Notes: a model not told the origin generated them from the sequence alone. Counted from the first letter of the stretch, positions 21,938 through 30,080 are shown. The stretch is 38,905 bases of DNA from Nonomuraea longispora (GCF_004348345.1 NZ_SMJZ01000070.1:1-38905), one strand, 5' to 3'. Numbers and translations are program-made.

Positions 21938-22816
21938 TCAGTAGTGCCAGGGGAACGGCGACCAGTCGGGCTCGCGCTTCTGCAGGAACGAGTCGCGCCC
22001 CTCGGCCGCTTCGTCCGTCATGTACGCCAGTCGCGTGGCCTCGCCCGCGAACACCTGCTGCCCCACCATGCCGTCGTCGATCGCGTTGAAGGCGAACTTG
22101 AGCATGCGCTGCGCCGTCGGCGACTTGCCGTTGATCTTCCGGCCCCACTCCAGGGCCGTGGCCTCCAGCTCGTCGTGCGGGACCACGGCGTTGACCATGC
22201 CCATGCGGTGGGCGTCGGCCGCGGTGTAGGTGTCGCCGAGGAAGAAGATCTCGCGGGCGAACTTCTGACCGACCTGCCGCGCCAGGTAGGCCGAGCCGAA
22301 ACCGCCGTCGAAGCTCGCCACGTCGGCGTCGGTCTGCTTGAAGCGGGCGTGCTCCGCGCTCGCCAGTGTGAGATCGGCCACAACGTGCAGGCTGTGGCCG
22401 CCGCCCGCGGCCCAGCCGGGCACCACGCAGATCACGACCTTGGGCATGAATCGGATCAGGCGCTGCACCTCAAGGATGTGCAGGCGCCCGGTGGCCGGCG
22501 TGCCGTCGGCGTACTGGTAGCCGTCCTTGCCCCTGATGCGCTGGTCGCCGCCCGAGCAGAAGGCCCAGCCGCCGTCCTTGGGCGACGGGCCGTTGCCGGT
22601 GAGCAGTACGCATCCGACGTCGGTGGTCTGCCGGGCGTGATCGAAGGCGCGGTAGAGCTCGTCGACCGTCTGCGGGCGGAAGGCGTTGCGCACTTCGGGC
22701 CGGTCGAACGCGATGCGCACGGTGCCCTGGTCGACCGCCCGGTGGTAGGTGATGTCGGTGAACTCGAATCCCTCGACCGCCTGCCACGCCTTGGGATCGA
22801 ACAGCTCGGAGACCAT
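21938..22816 (-). CDS. menB: 1,4-dihydroxy-2-naphthoyl-CoA synthase
   Basis: The 292-residue crotonase-fold enzyme closes the ring of o-succinylbenzoyl-CoA in menaquinone synthesis. Features are RIAFDRPEVRNAFRPQTVDE, VLLTGNGPSPKDGGWAFCSG followed by GDQRIRGKDGYQY, the oxyanion helix VVPGWAAGGGHSLHVVADLT, and QTDADVASFDGGFGSAYLAR. The family ending PDWSPFPWHY is present. Length matches actinobacterial MenB. No other men genes are in the window. It lies 57 bp downstream of an ArsR regulator on the same strand and just upstream of the APH-like kinase gene. The ATG at 22816 has a weak ribosome site. Confidence 0.95.
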   Translation of the reverse strand: MVSELFDPKAWQAVEGFEFTDITYHRAVDQGTVRIAFDRPEVRNAFRPQTVDELYRAFDHARQTTDVGCVLLTGNGPSPKDGGWAFCSGGDQRIRGKDGYQYADGTPATGRLHILEVQRLIRFMPKVVICVVPGWAAGGGHSLHVVADLTLASAEHARFKQTDADVASFDGGFGSAYLARQVGQKFAREIFFLGDTYTAADAHRMGMVNAVVPHDELEATALEWGRKINGKSPTAQRMLKFAFNAIDDGMVGQQVFAGEATRLAYMTDEAAEGRDSFLQKREPDWSPFPWHY

Positions 22817-22873
22817 GCCCGAAGCCTAGCGGATCTGCCCTTTCCGCCCGCATTGTCGGTCGTGATGCGCCGG

Positions 22874-23206
22874 CTAGGTGACCTCGGCTCTCAGCTCCGC
22901 GAGGAGCTCGCCCTGGTCGGCCAGCATGTCGGTGAGGATGCGCCGGGCGGTGCCGAGCAGGTTGGCGAGCTCTGGAGTGGCCAGCGTGTAGACCACCGTG
23001 CTGCCTTCGCGGATGGCGCTCACGATCCCTGCCCGGCGCAGGACCGCGAGCTGTTGTGAGAGGCTCGAAGCCTCGATGTCGATCTGGGCCAGCAGGTCCC
23101 TGACGGGAAGTGGCCCTTCCTGGAGCAGCTCCAACACTCGGATGCGAGCGGGGTGGCCGAGCGTTCGGAAGAAGTCGGCCTTGGCCTGATAGACCTCCAC
23201 GTGCAT
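22874..23206 (-). CDS. ArsR/SmtB-family transcriptional regulator
   Basis: The 110-residue winged-helix protein reads FFRTLGHPARIRVLELLQEG, then PVRDLLAQIDIEASSLSQQL (recognition helix) and AVLRRAGIVSAIREGSTVVY (wing). The usual metal-binding ELCVCDL motif on helix 3 is absent; PVRDLLAQIDI stands there, so it probably does not sense arsenic or zinc by that site. No cysteine occurs at all. It is followed by menB on the same strand, which may be a target. It diverges from the DUF3073 gene. The signal is unknown. Confidence 0.9.
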   Translation of the reverse strand: MHVEVYQAKADFFRTLGHPARIRVLELLQEGPLPVRDLLAQIDIEASSLSQQLAVLRRAGIVSAIREGSTVVYTLATPELANLLGTARRILTDMLADQGELLAELRAEVT

Positions 23207-23262
23207 GTTGCCAGACTAATCGAGTTCAGTTGCATAATTCTTCAAGTCGTAACGTTGTTGGA

Positions 23263-23268
23263 TAGCAT
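23263..23268 (+). promoter_or_regulatory. Possible -10 box of the DUF3073 gene
   Basis: TAGCAT in TTGGATAGCATGAC lies 25 bases before the start codon, and TTCAAG at 23241-23246 is 16 bases upstream as a weak -35. The promoter shares its gap with that of the divergent ArsR gene. Confidence 0.4.
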
Positions 23269-23293
23269 GACAGCGGGGACGAGGGGAGTAGCC

Positions 23294-23458
23294 ATGGGCC
23301 GAGGAAGAGCCAAGGCGAAGCAGACGAAGGTTGCTCGCCAGCTGAAGTACACCAACCATCACATCGACTACGACCGGCTCCGCCAGGAGCTGGGCGCCGA
23401 CCCGCGACGCGAGGACTCTCCTACTCAGTCCGAGCAGGAGTCCGAGCGCGGGCGATGA
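23294..23458 (+). CDS. DUF3073 small actinobacterial protein
   Basis: This 54-residue basic protein begins MGRGRAKAKQTKVARQLKY, the conserved opening of DUF3073, followed by NHHIDYDRLRQELGAD and a polar Ser/Glu/Arg tail. The family is widespread in actinobacteria and of unknown function; the basic start might bind nucleic acid (inference). The ATG has GAGGGGAG 5 bases upstream. Its last 38 bp overlap the 3' end of the P450 gene on the opposite strand. Confidence 0.85.
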   Translation: MGRGRAKAKQTKVARQLKYTNHHIDYDRLRQELGADPRREDSPTQSEQESERGR

Positions 23459-24701
23459 CGCGAGTCAGCCTCGCGGGCGCGAGCGTCACGTTCGCCAGCC
23501 GCCTGGCCTCCGGCGCCTGATCGGGCGCCGTGAGTTCCAGGCGGCACAGCACCTCCCGGATGATGACGCGCATCTCCAGGAGCGCCAGCTGCGCTCCGAC
23601 GCAGAAGCGCCGCCCGCCGCCGAAGGGCATCCAGCCCCTGTTCTGGTGCCCCGCCAGGAACCGCTCCGGGCGAAACTCCCCGGGTTCGGCGAAGGCGGCG
23701 GGATCACGGTGCACGAGCGGGATGTACGGTCCCGCGTACCATCCGGCCGGGATCTCGTAGCCGCCCAGCCGGAGCGGTGAGCCGAGCAGCCGCGGCGCCT
23801 CATAGACGACGGGCCGGACGCGCAGCACCTCCTTGACCACCGCGTCGAGGTAGGGATCGTCGTCCGGCAGGCGTTCCAGCACCTCGGGCATCCGCAACAT
23901 CCGCTCGAACGCCCAGGCCAGGCCCGTCGCCGTCGTCTCGTGGCCGGCGATCAGCAGGGTGATCAGCTCGTCGCGGATCTCCTGGTCGTCCAGCCCGGTG
24001 CCGAGCAGCCGGCCGAGCACGTCGGTGCCGCCGGTCGTGCCACGCCTGCGGCGGATCTCGTCGAACAGGATCGTGTCCACGGCGGTGCGCAGCCGCAGAA
24101 ATTTCGCGTACGGCGTGATCGGCACCCGTGCGGCGGGGCCGCGCAGCCGGTCGGGCAGCATCGCCACCTGCATGGAACCGCCGGTTCTGATCAGCGCGGG
24201 CAGCAGCGCCCGCAGCCTGCTGACGCGCCCGGTGTCGCTGATCCCGAAGACCAGCCGGATGATGATCTCCAGCGTGATCTCCTGCATGCGGTCGCGCAAC
24301 GCGAAGGGCCTGCCGAGCGGCCACGTCGCGATCTTCTCCGCCGCGATCGCGGCGATCTCGTCGTGGTAGCCGGCGACCTGCTTGGCGCGCAGCGGCGGGT
24401 TGAGCGTCTTGCGGTGCCGCCACCACGATTCGCCGTCGAGCGTGAGCACGGAGTGCGCGCCGACCAGGTGCTGGAGGAAGTCGCGCCGCGCGGCGCCGGC
24501 CTGCCCGCCGTCCTGGTCGGTCCGGTAGACCTGCTCGGCCAGCTCCGCGGTCGTCACGTAGACCTCCGGGGGGAAGCCGGCGTACCGGACGGTGAAGATC
24601 GGGCCGTACCTGCGGTGGTAGGCCTCGAACGCGCCCGGCGCCGCGGCCATGAAACGCGCGGTCTGCACCAGCGCGGGGAGTTTCGGTCCCGGTGGGATCA
24701 T
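23421..24701 (-). CDS. Cytochrome P450
   Basis: The 426-residue protein is a haem mono-oxygenase. FGGGRRFCVGAQ near residue 367 carries the axial cysteine, LIAGHETTATGLAWAFERML is the I-helix with its oxygen-activating Thr, KEVLRVRPVVYEAPR gives ExxR, and FRPERFLAGH precedes the haem loop. Its opening MIPPGPKLPALVQTARFM and its WWRHRKTLNPPL C-helix resemble the CYP families with long-chain or terpenoid substrates rather than typical antibiotic tailoring P450s. The start at 24701 has GGAGG 6 bases upstream. It is divergent from a TetR gene and probably repressed by it. No ferredoxin gene is adjacent. The substrate is unknown. Confidence 0.93.
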   Translation of the reverse strand: MIPPGPKLPALVQTARFMAAAPGAFEAYHRRYGPIFTVRYAGFPPEVYVTTAELAEQVYRTDQDGGQAGAARRDFLQHLVGAHSVLTLDGESWWRHRKTLNPPLRAKQVAGYHDEIAAIAAEKIATWPLGRPFALRDRMQEITLEIIIRLVFGISDTGRVSRLRALLPALIRTGGSMQVAMLPDRLRGPAARVPITPYAKFLRLRTAVDTILFDEIRRRRGTTGGTDVLGRLLGTGLDDQEIRDELITLLIAGHETTATGLAWAFERMLRMPEVLERLPDDDPYLDAVVKEVLRVRPVVYEAPRLLGSPLRLGGYEIPAGWYAGPYIPLVHRDPAAFAEPGEFRPERFLAGHQNRGWMPFGGGRRFCVGAQLALLEMRVIIREVLCRLELTAPDQAPEARRLANVTLAPARLTRVIARARTPARTE

Positions 24702-24718
24702 CGACTGCCTCCATGTGG

Positions 24719-24747
24719 ATATACGTACGTCATATACGCTTGTATAT
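24719..24747. promoter_or_regulatory. TetR operator region between P450 and TetR genes
   Basis: ATATAC-GCTT-GTATAT (24732-24747) is a perfect 6+6 inverted repeat. The same half-site ATATACG also occurs at 24719-24725, 13 bp upstream of its copy at 24732. The cluster fills the 55-bp gap between the two start codons, is very AT-rich for this genome, and probably overlaps both promoters. A TetR dimer here could silence both genes. Confidence 0.65.
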
Positions 24748-24756
24748 ACCGATACC

Positions 24757-25362
24757 ATGAACGACGTGGCGCGAACAGAGGCCGGTGGATACCGGGAAAG
24801 ACTGCTGGCGGGAGCCGTGAGCTGCCTGCAGGAGAAGGGCTACGCCCGCACGACCGCACGAGACCTGGTCGCCGCGTCAGGCACCAACCTGGCCTCCATC
24901 GGCTACCACTTCGGCGGCAAGGACGCGCTGCTCAACGAGGCCATCGCCGAGATCTTCGAGCAGTGGACGCAGCGGGTCGAGAGGTCCCTGTTCGGCGCGG
25001 ACCTCGGCACCGGCCGCGAGATGCTCGAACGCGCCATGAGGGAGTTGATCGACGTCTTCGGGGAGCTCAGGCCGCAGCTCGTGCTCCTCGTCGAGGGTTA
25101 CCCGGCGGCGCTGCGCGCGCCCGTGCTGCGGGACAAACTGGCCCAGGCCTACGCGCGGGCCCGCACCGCCGGGGCCGGCATGATGCGCAGGGCCGCCGCC
25201 GAGCTGGGGGTCGAGCTGCCGATGGACCCCGAGGTTTTCGTGTCGGTGGTGGTGGCGATCGCGGACGGGTTGATGCTCCAGTGGCTGCTCGACCCGTCGG
25301 CCACCCCCGACGCCCACCAGGTCGTCGAGGCCCTCGCCGCCATCTCCGCCATCGTCACCTGA
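24757..25362 (+). CDS. TetR-family transcriptional regulator
   Basis: The 201-residue protein has the TetR helix-turn-helix at the N-terminus: RERLLAGAVSCLQEKGYART, then TARDLVAASGTNLASIGYHF with GGKDALLNEAI. The rest is the helical ligand-binding domain with no conserved signature, as usual. The start is the ATG at 24757 (MNDVARTEAGGY); upstream in-frame sequence belongs to the divergent P450 gene. Placement and the palindrome between the two genes suggest it represses the P450 gene and itself until a ligand, perhaps the P450 substrate, binds. Confidence 0.92.
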   Translation: MNDVARTEAGGYRERLLAGAVSCLQEKGYARTTARDLVAASGTNLASIGYHFGGKDALLNEAIAEIFEQWTQRVERSLFGADLGTGREMLERAMRELIDVFGELRPQLVLLVEGYPAALRAPVLRDKLAQAYARARTAGAGMMRRAAAELGVELPMDPEVFVSVVVAIADGLMLQWLLDPSATPDAHQVVEALAAISAIVT

Positions 25363-25387
25363 TCCCCGCTCGCGCCGGCCGCGGTGG

Positions 25388-26785
25388 TCAGGCGGCGCAG
25401 GAGTCGTGGGTGGCGTCGAAGCCCTTGATGCTCTCGTGGTCGTCGCCGCGCAGGGGTTTCACGCCCTTCCAGTCGTCGCCGATCACCAGCACCAGCCGGT
25501 TGGTCCTGGCCGCCGGCACGTGCCTGGGGGTGGCCGTCACGAGGTCGCGGGAGAGGGTCGGTACGCGGGTCCCGCCGTTCGGGCCGTAGAGGATGGTGGT
25601 CTTCGCCTGCGGTTTGCGGGCCGTGTCGCCGACCTTGGAGATGTGGTAGCCGCGCTGCTCAAGGGCGGCGGCCACCTCCTTGGCCAGCCCGCTGCGCCAG
25701 GTGCCGTTGCGGAGCTCCACCTGCACCTTCGACCGGGCCACCTTGGCCTGCCCGCCCTTGACGCCCTCGACGCTTTCGTCCTTCGCCACGACCTGGAACA
25801 GCCGGTCGGCCTGCGGCTGCACCCATTCGACCCGGCCGGGCTGGGTGAGGGAGTAGTGCCACGGGGTGGTGACGAAACGGATGCGTCCGGCGTCCAGCCC
25901 TCGCAGGCTGAGCGCGAGATCCTTCATGACGGACGGCGTCAGGCCGGGGTCCGTCGTCACCGCCTTGGTGCCGGCGTCGAGCACGGCCCACAACCTGGCC
26001 GGGTCGGTCAGCGTCTCACCGCTCATCACCTTCTTGACCATCGAGGCGACGAACATCTGCTGCCGCTGGATCCGCCCGATGTCGGAGCCGTCGCCCATGC
26101 TGTAGCGGGCGCGCACGTAACCGAGGGCCTGCTCGCCGTTGAGCGCCTGCCGGCCGGCGGGCAGCCGCAGGAGGGCCTTCTTGTCGCGTACCGGCTCGGG
26201 CAGGCAGACCTCCACGCCGCCGACGGCGTCGACCAGGCTCTTGAAGCCCGAGAAGTCGATCTTGACGAAGTGGTCGATGTGGATGCCGGTGAGCGTCTCG
26301 ATCGTCTTCCAGGTGCAGCCGATGCCGCCGGAGTTGAACGACTCGTTGATCATGCCGAGGTGCGGCCGCTGCCCCGGCAGGCCACCGGTCGCCCGGCAGG
26401 CGGGCAGCTGCACGAGCGAGTCGCGCGGGAAGCTGACGACCATCGCGTGGTCGCGCCGGGACGACACGTGCACCAGCATGATGGTGTCGGTGCGCTCGCC
26501 CACGAGGCGCCCGTATTTCGCGTTGGCGCCGTCGCGTTGGTCGGAGCCGACGACCAGGACGTTGAGCGCGGTGCCGGACATCCTGGCCGGCCGGGCGGAG
26601 CCGAGGTCGTCGGCGGTCACGTCGACGTGCTTGACGTTGCCGGTCAGCTTGGCCCAGACGCCCACGACCAGACCGCCGACCAGCAGGACGACGGCCATGG
26701 TGACGGCCAGCGCCCAGCGCAGCCATGGCCGGCGACGCCGGCGGTGCGATCGTTTGCCCCGGTGGGAGGGCGGCACATCGCTCAC
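25388..26785 (-). CDS. LCP family cell-wall ligase with LytR_C domain
   Basis: The 465-residue protein has a basic cytosolic start (HRGKRSHRRRRRPWLR), one membrane helix (WALAVTMAVVLLVGGLVVGV) and an LCP domain: LNVLVVGSDQRDGAN, GERTDTIMLVHVSSRRDHAM, VVSFPRDSLVQLPAC and ALNGEQALGYVRARYSMGD followed by GRIQRQQ. All usual Arg and Asp residues are present. A LytR_C domain follows at about residues 340-450 (VQVELRNGTWRSGLAKEVAA, LVLVIGDDWKGVKPL). It should attach glycopolymers to peptidoglycan outside the membrane. The GTG start at 26785 is preceded by CGGAG. Palindromes upstream may be regulatory. It is a second, more canonical LCP protein than that at 6764. Confidence 0.93.
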   Translation of the reverse strand: MSDVPPSHRGKRSHRRRRRPWLRWALAVTMAVVLLVGGLVVGVWAKLTGNVKHVDVTADDLGSARPARMSGTALNVLVVGSDQRDGANAKYGRLVGERTDTIMLVHVSSRRDHAMVVSFPRDSLVQLPACRATGGLPGQRPHLGMINESFNSGGIGCTWKTIETLTGIHIDHFVKIDFSGFKSLVDAVGGVEVCLPEPVRDKKALLRLPAGRQALNGEQALGYVRARYSMGDGSDIGRIQRQQMFVASMVKKVMSGETLTDPARLWAVLDAGTKAVTTDPGLTPSVMKDLALSLRGLDAGRIRFVTTPWHYSLTQPGRVEWVQPQADRLFQVVAKDESVEGVKGGQAKVARSKVQVELRNGTWRSGLAKEVAAALEQRGYHISKVGDTARKPQAKTTILYGPNGGTRVPTLSRDLVTATPRHVPAARTNRLVLVIGDDWKGVKPLRGDDHESIKGFDATHDSCAA

Positions 26786-26847
26786 GTGACTCCGAAGGGA
26801 CGGGGCCGAGGGCCGCCGCCCATGGCTCTCGACCGGTTGGACGTGCC

Positions 26848-26895
26848 TGAGTGTACTCAGCCGAACACGCTCCGGTGTTCAGTCGGGAACGTTCC
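26848..26895. promoter_or_regulatory. Cluster of three palindromes upstream of the LCP gene
   Basis: In order: TGAGT-GT-ACTCA (26848-26859), GAACAC-GCTCCG-GTGTTC (26863-26880) and GGAACGTTCC (26886-26895). All are perfect, lie 63-110 bp upstream of the LCP start and are in the 293-bp gap before the next gene. They could be operators or, for the middle one, an mRNA hairpin. No clear -10/-35 pair is seen beside them. Confidence 0.45.
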
Positions 26896-27078
26896 TCCGG
26901 GGCGTCACCAACCCCGACTCGTAGGCGAACACCACGAGCTGGGCGCTCGCCGATCAGCCGGCGGGTGATCGCGGGGGAGAGCAGGGCGTCGCCGCGCTGC
27001 CACCCTGACGTCCTGCAGCAGTCCCGTGCGACTTCCGCGTCTACCACAAGACCTCCTGGCGGGCGCTCTCGTCGGCAG

Positions 27079-27549
27079 TCAGGGCGGCAGCCGGTCCGAG
27101 CGCGGCCAGACGTAGTCGAGGTCGTCGGGCTCGTCGCCGAAGACGGGCCGGTAGAAGCCCGGATCCTTGCGCAGCAGCGCGGAGCGGTGGCTGAGGTGCA
27201 GCGACGGCTCGCCGAGCCAGGGCGGCAGCTCGCCGGCCGCGCCGAGCTCGTCCTGCCCGCGCACCGCCGTCAGGCCGCGCGTCCTGGCCAGGTCGCTCGT
27301 GATGGTGGCCGCGCAGGTGTCGGCCCGTCCGAGGGAGCACCAGCGTGCGCACACCTCCAGGCCGTACCTGACGAGCGCCTCCTCGTACCCGGCCCACATC
27401 TTCACGACGGGGTGGTGGCGCCAGCCGTAGCCGGGGACGGTGAGGGCGCGCAGCACCTGGAGCGCCTCCACCCGCTGCTTGCCGAGCCGGAGCGGGTCGA
27501 GGACCACCGCCGATGCGGCGAAATCCGGATAAGGCAGGAACGTTTGCAT
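27079..27549 (-). CDS. MSMEG_6728-family protein (related to pyrimidine-dimer DNA glycosylase)
   Basis: The 156-residue protein begins MQTFLPYPDFAASAVVLDPL then RLGKQRVEALQVLRAL, and holds GYGWRHHPVVKMWAGYEEAL and HLSHRSALLRKDPGFYRPVF. This matches the actinobacterial family named after MSMEG_6728, which shares the N-terminal RLGKQRVE pattern with small pyrimidine-dimer glycosylases (T4 endonuclease V-like). A DNA-repair role is thus suggested by family, not shown. No signal or membrane segment is seen. The ATG at 27549 has GGGGG 5 bases upstream. It is divergent from the molybdenum hydroxylase gene (74 bp between starts). Confidence 0.82.
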   Translation of the reverse strand: MQTFLPYPDFAASAVVLDPLRLGKQRVEALQVLRALTVPGYGWRHHPVVKMWAGYEEALVRYGLEVCARWCSLGRADTCAATITSDLARTRGLTAVRGQDELGAAGELPPWLGEPSLHLSHRSALLRKDPGFYRPVFGDEPDDLDYVWPRSDRLPP

Positions 27550-27623
27550 CGATACCCCCGCTGACGTGCTCCTTCTCGCGGATGCTATAGACCGCTCCGT
27601 GGCCGGCGCTCACAATCGGGGGC

Positions 27624-29900
27624 ATGGGAGACGCGTATGTCGGCGCCAGGAGGCCGCGACGGGAAGACGCCAGACTGCTCACGGGGAAAGGCAAATACGT
27701 CGGCGCGGTCCGTCTGCCCGGCATGGTCCACGCCCACGTCATCCGCAGCCCCATCGCCCACGGCAGGCTGCTCGGTTGCGACGCCAAGGGTGCCTGGGCC
27801 GCCGACGACGTGCTCGACGTCATCACCCCCGCCGACGCCCCAGACCTGCGCCTGCCCTGCGTGAGCCTGTCGCCCGGCCAGCGCCTGCTGTCCTACCGGG
27901 CGCTGGACGACACGATCAGGTACACGGGACAACCCCTCGCCGTCGTCGTCGCCCGCACCCCCGAAGCCGCCAGGGACGCCGCCGACCTCGTCGACCTGGA
28001 ACTGGACGAACTGCCCGCGACGGCGGGCATCGAACATGCCTTGGAGCAGTCGGCCCCCCTCCTCTACCCCGACTGGGGCACCAACCTGTTCACCGACTTC
28101 ACGCTCGGCGACGACGACTGCGCCACGGCCGTCGAGCAGGCCGAGCACGTCGTCGAGATGACGTTCAGGATGGGCCGCGTCTCGCCGTACGCGCTCGAAC
28201 CGCGCGGCGTGGTCGCCGCGTACGCCGACGACGAACTGATCGTGCACACCTCCTCCCAGGCCCCGCACCACGTGCGCGAGCACCTGGCGGACGCCTTCGG
28301 GCTCACCCACGACCGGGTGCGGGTCGTCAGCGGCGACACGGGCGGCGGGTTCGGCGGCAAGGAGCACGTCTACCCCGACGAGGCGATCGTCTGCCTGGCC
28401 GCGATGCGCCTGGGCCGCCCCGTGAGCTGGTCGGAGGAACCGGGCGACCGGCTGCTCGCCACGCTGGCCGCGCGGGCGGCCGTGCACCGGGGGCGGCTGG
28501 CGCTCGACGGCGACGGCCGGTTCGTGGCCCTGTACGTCGACGTGCTCGGCGACATCGGCGCCCACCCGTCGAACGTCGGCGCCTCGACGTTCGCGGTGAC
28601 GGCCACGACGATGCCGGGCCCGTACCGGTTCGACCGGGTCGCCGTACGCGTGCGCGGCGTCGTCACCAACACCACGCCGACCGGCTCCTACCGCGGATTC
28701 GGCCAGCCGGAGGGCACCCTGACCAGGGAACGGCTGATCGACGAGGCGGCGCGCAGGCTGGGCGCCGACCCGGTCGAGCTGCGGCTGCGCAACATGGTGC
28801 GGCCGGAGGAACTGCCGTACACGTCGCGGGTCCACCAGGCGTACGACTCCGGCGACTACCCACAGGCCCTGACGACCCTGCGCCACCTGGTCAGACCCGT
28901 CGCGAAGGACGACGGGAGGCGGCGCGGCATCGGCTACTCCTGCCACGTCGAGACCACCGGCATGGGGCCCTCGATGGACCTGAAGGCGAGCGGCATCCAG
29001 GCGGGCGGCTACGAGACGGCGATCCTGCGCATGGAACAGGACGCGTCCGTCGTCGTGTCGTCGGGCGTGGTCTCGATGGGGCAGGGCATCGAGACGGCGC
29101 TGGCCCAGGTCGCGGCCGACCGGATGGGCGTGCCCATCGACCGGGTGCGGGTGGTGCTGGGCGACACGGCGGCGACCCCGTACTCGTCGATCGGGTCGAT
29201 CGGGAGCCGGTCGCTGGCGGTCGGCGGCGGGGCGCTCACCCAGGCCGCCGCCCGGCTGCGTGACAAGCTCGTCGCCATCGCGGCCCACCTGCTGGAGGCG
29301 GCGCCGGACGACCTGGAGGTCGCCGGTGAGGCGGTGCGCGTGAAGGGCGACCCGCGGTCGTCGGTGACGCTGCGTGAGGTGGCCACGGCCGCGTGGCGCG
29401 GCTGGGACCTGCCGGACGGCCTCACCCCCGGGCTTGAGGAGCGGGTCAGCTACGACCCGAAGGCGTACACGTTCGCCTACGGCGCGCACGCCGCGGCGGT
29501 GGCCGTCGACCCCGAGACCGGCAAGGTCGAGCTGGAAGGCTACTGGGTGGTCAACGACTCCGGCGTGCTGGTCAACCCCACCCTGGTGGAGGGGCAGATC
29601 AGGGGCGGCGTGGTGCAGGGCATCGGCATGGCGCTGACCGAGGAGATCGTCTACTCCGAGGACGGTCAGCCGGTCACCGACTACCTGCTGCCGACCACGC
29701 GCGAGGTGCCGGACATCGAGGTCGTGATGACGCAGACGCCGTCGCCGCTCACACCCGGCGGCATGAAGGGCGTGGGCGAGTCGGGCACCATCGGCCCGCC
29801 CGCCGCCATCGCCAACGCGGTCGCCGCCGCCCTGCCGGAGATCGCCGGCAGGATCACGGACGTCCCCCTCACACCTGCCTCTCTGTGGTCCTTGTTGTAG
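27624..29900 (+). CDS. Orphan xanthine-dehydrogenase-family molybdopterin-binding large subunit
   Basis: The 758-residue protein is the Mo-cofactor subunit of a xanthine dehydrogenase/CO dehydrogenase-type hydroxylase. The N-terminal a/b hammerhead domain reads REDARLLTGKGKYVGAVRLP, MVHAHVIRSPIAHGRL and YTGQPLAVVVARTPEAARDA. Mo-site segments are YALEPRGVVAAY, GDTGGGFGGKEHVYPDEAIV, GSYRGFGQPEGTL, VSMGQGIETALAQVAADRMG and GGMKGVGESGTIGPPAAIAN, with the catalytic Glu in GVGESG. Length is normal. The FAD (medium) and 2Fe-2S (small) subunit genes that normally adjoin it are missing on both sides: an MSMEG_6728-type gene lies upstream and a small hypothetical downstream. It must borrow electron-transfer partners from elsewhere or use another acceptor. 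The substrate is unknown. The ATG has GGGGG just upstream. Confidence 0.9.
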   Translation: MGDAYVGARRPRREDARLLTGKGKYVGAVRLPGMVHAHVIRSPIAHGRLLGCDAKGAWAADDVLDVITPADAPDLRLPCVSLSPGQRLLSYRALDDTIRYTGQPLAVVVARTPEAARDAADLVDLELDELPATAGIEHALEQSAPLLYPDWGTNLFTDFTLGDDDCATAVEQAEHVVEMTFRMGRVSPYALEPRGVVAAYADDELIVHTSSQAPHHVREHLADAFGLTHDRVRVVSGDTGGGFGGKEHVYPDEAIVCLAAMRLGRPVSWSEEPGDRLLATLAARAAVHRGRLALDGDGRFVALYVDVLGDIGAHPSNVGASTFAVTATTMPGPYRFDRVAVRVRGVVTNTTPTGSYRGFGQPEGTLTRERLIDEAARRLGADPVELRLRNMVRPEELPYTSRVHQAYDSGDYPQALTTLRHLVRPVAKDDGRRRGIGYSCHVETTGMGPSMDLKASGIQAGGYETAILRMEQDASVVVSSGVVSMGQGIETALAQVAADRMGVPIDRVRVVLGDTAATPYSSIGSIGSRSLAVGGGALTQAAARLRDKLVAIAAHLLEAAPDDLEVAGEAVRVKGDPRSSVTLREVATAAWRGWDLPDGLTPGLEERVSYDPKAYTFAYGAHAAAVAVDPETGKVELEGYWVVNDSGVLVNPTLVEGQIRGGVVQGIGMALTEEIVYSEDGQPVTDYLLPTTREVPDIEVVMTQTPSPLTPGGMKGVGESGTIGPPAAIANAVAAALPEIAGRITDVPLTPASLWSLL

Positions 29901-29909
29901 GCGACGGAA

Positions 29910-30080
29910 TCAGGTGAGGTCCTTCAACTCCTTGCCCGCTTCGAGAAGTGCCTGCTCAAGTGCCTTCCGGCCGGCGGGCTTGGGCTCCTCAGGCCGCGCC
30001 GCGCGCCTGGCGGGCCGCTTGGCGGCGTCGAGGCGCGGTTCGGTGTCGGTCTTAGGTGCGTTCTCGTCTGGACTGCTCAT
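29910..30080 (-). CDS. Small hypothetical protein
   Basis: This open frame of 56 residues begins MSSPDENAPKTDTEPRLDAA, has a basic middle (KRPARRAARPEEPKPAGRK) and a helical end (ALEQALLEAGKELKDLT). I do not recognise a family. It is low-complexity, charged and soluble. No ribosome site is seen before the ATG at 30080; the frame is open further upstream without a good start. It lies convergent to the molybdenum hydroxylase gene, 9 bp apart. A real small protein is plausible because of the amphipathic C-terminal helix. Confidence 0.4.
   Translation of the reverse strand: MSSPDENAPKTDTEPRLDAAKRPARRAARPEEPKPAGRKALEQALLEAGKELKDLT

Noticed and set aside
26851..27564. Plus-strand open frame of 237 codons
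   Set aside because: It runs antisense to the MSMEG_6728-type gene and through the palindrome cluster, with no family likeness and no ribosome site.
27585..29489. Long minus-strand open frame under the molybdenum hydroxylase gene
   Set aside because: It is Arg/Gly/Val-rich shadow sequence opposite a gene with full motif support.
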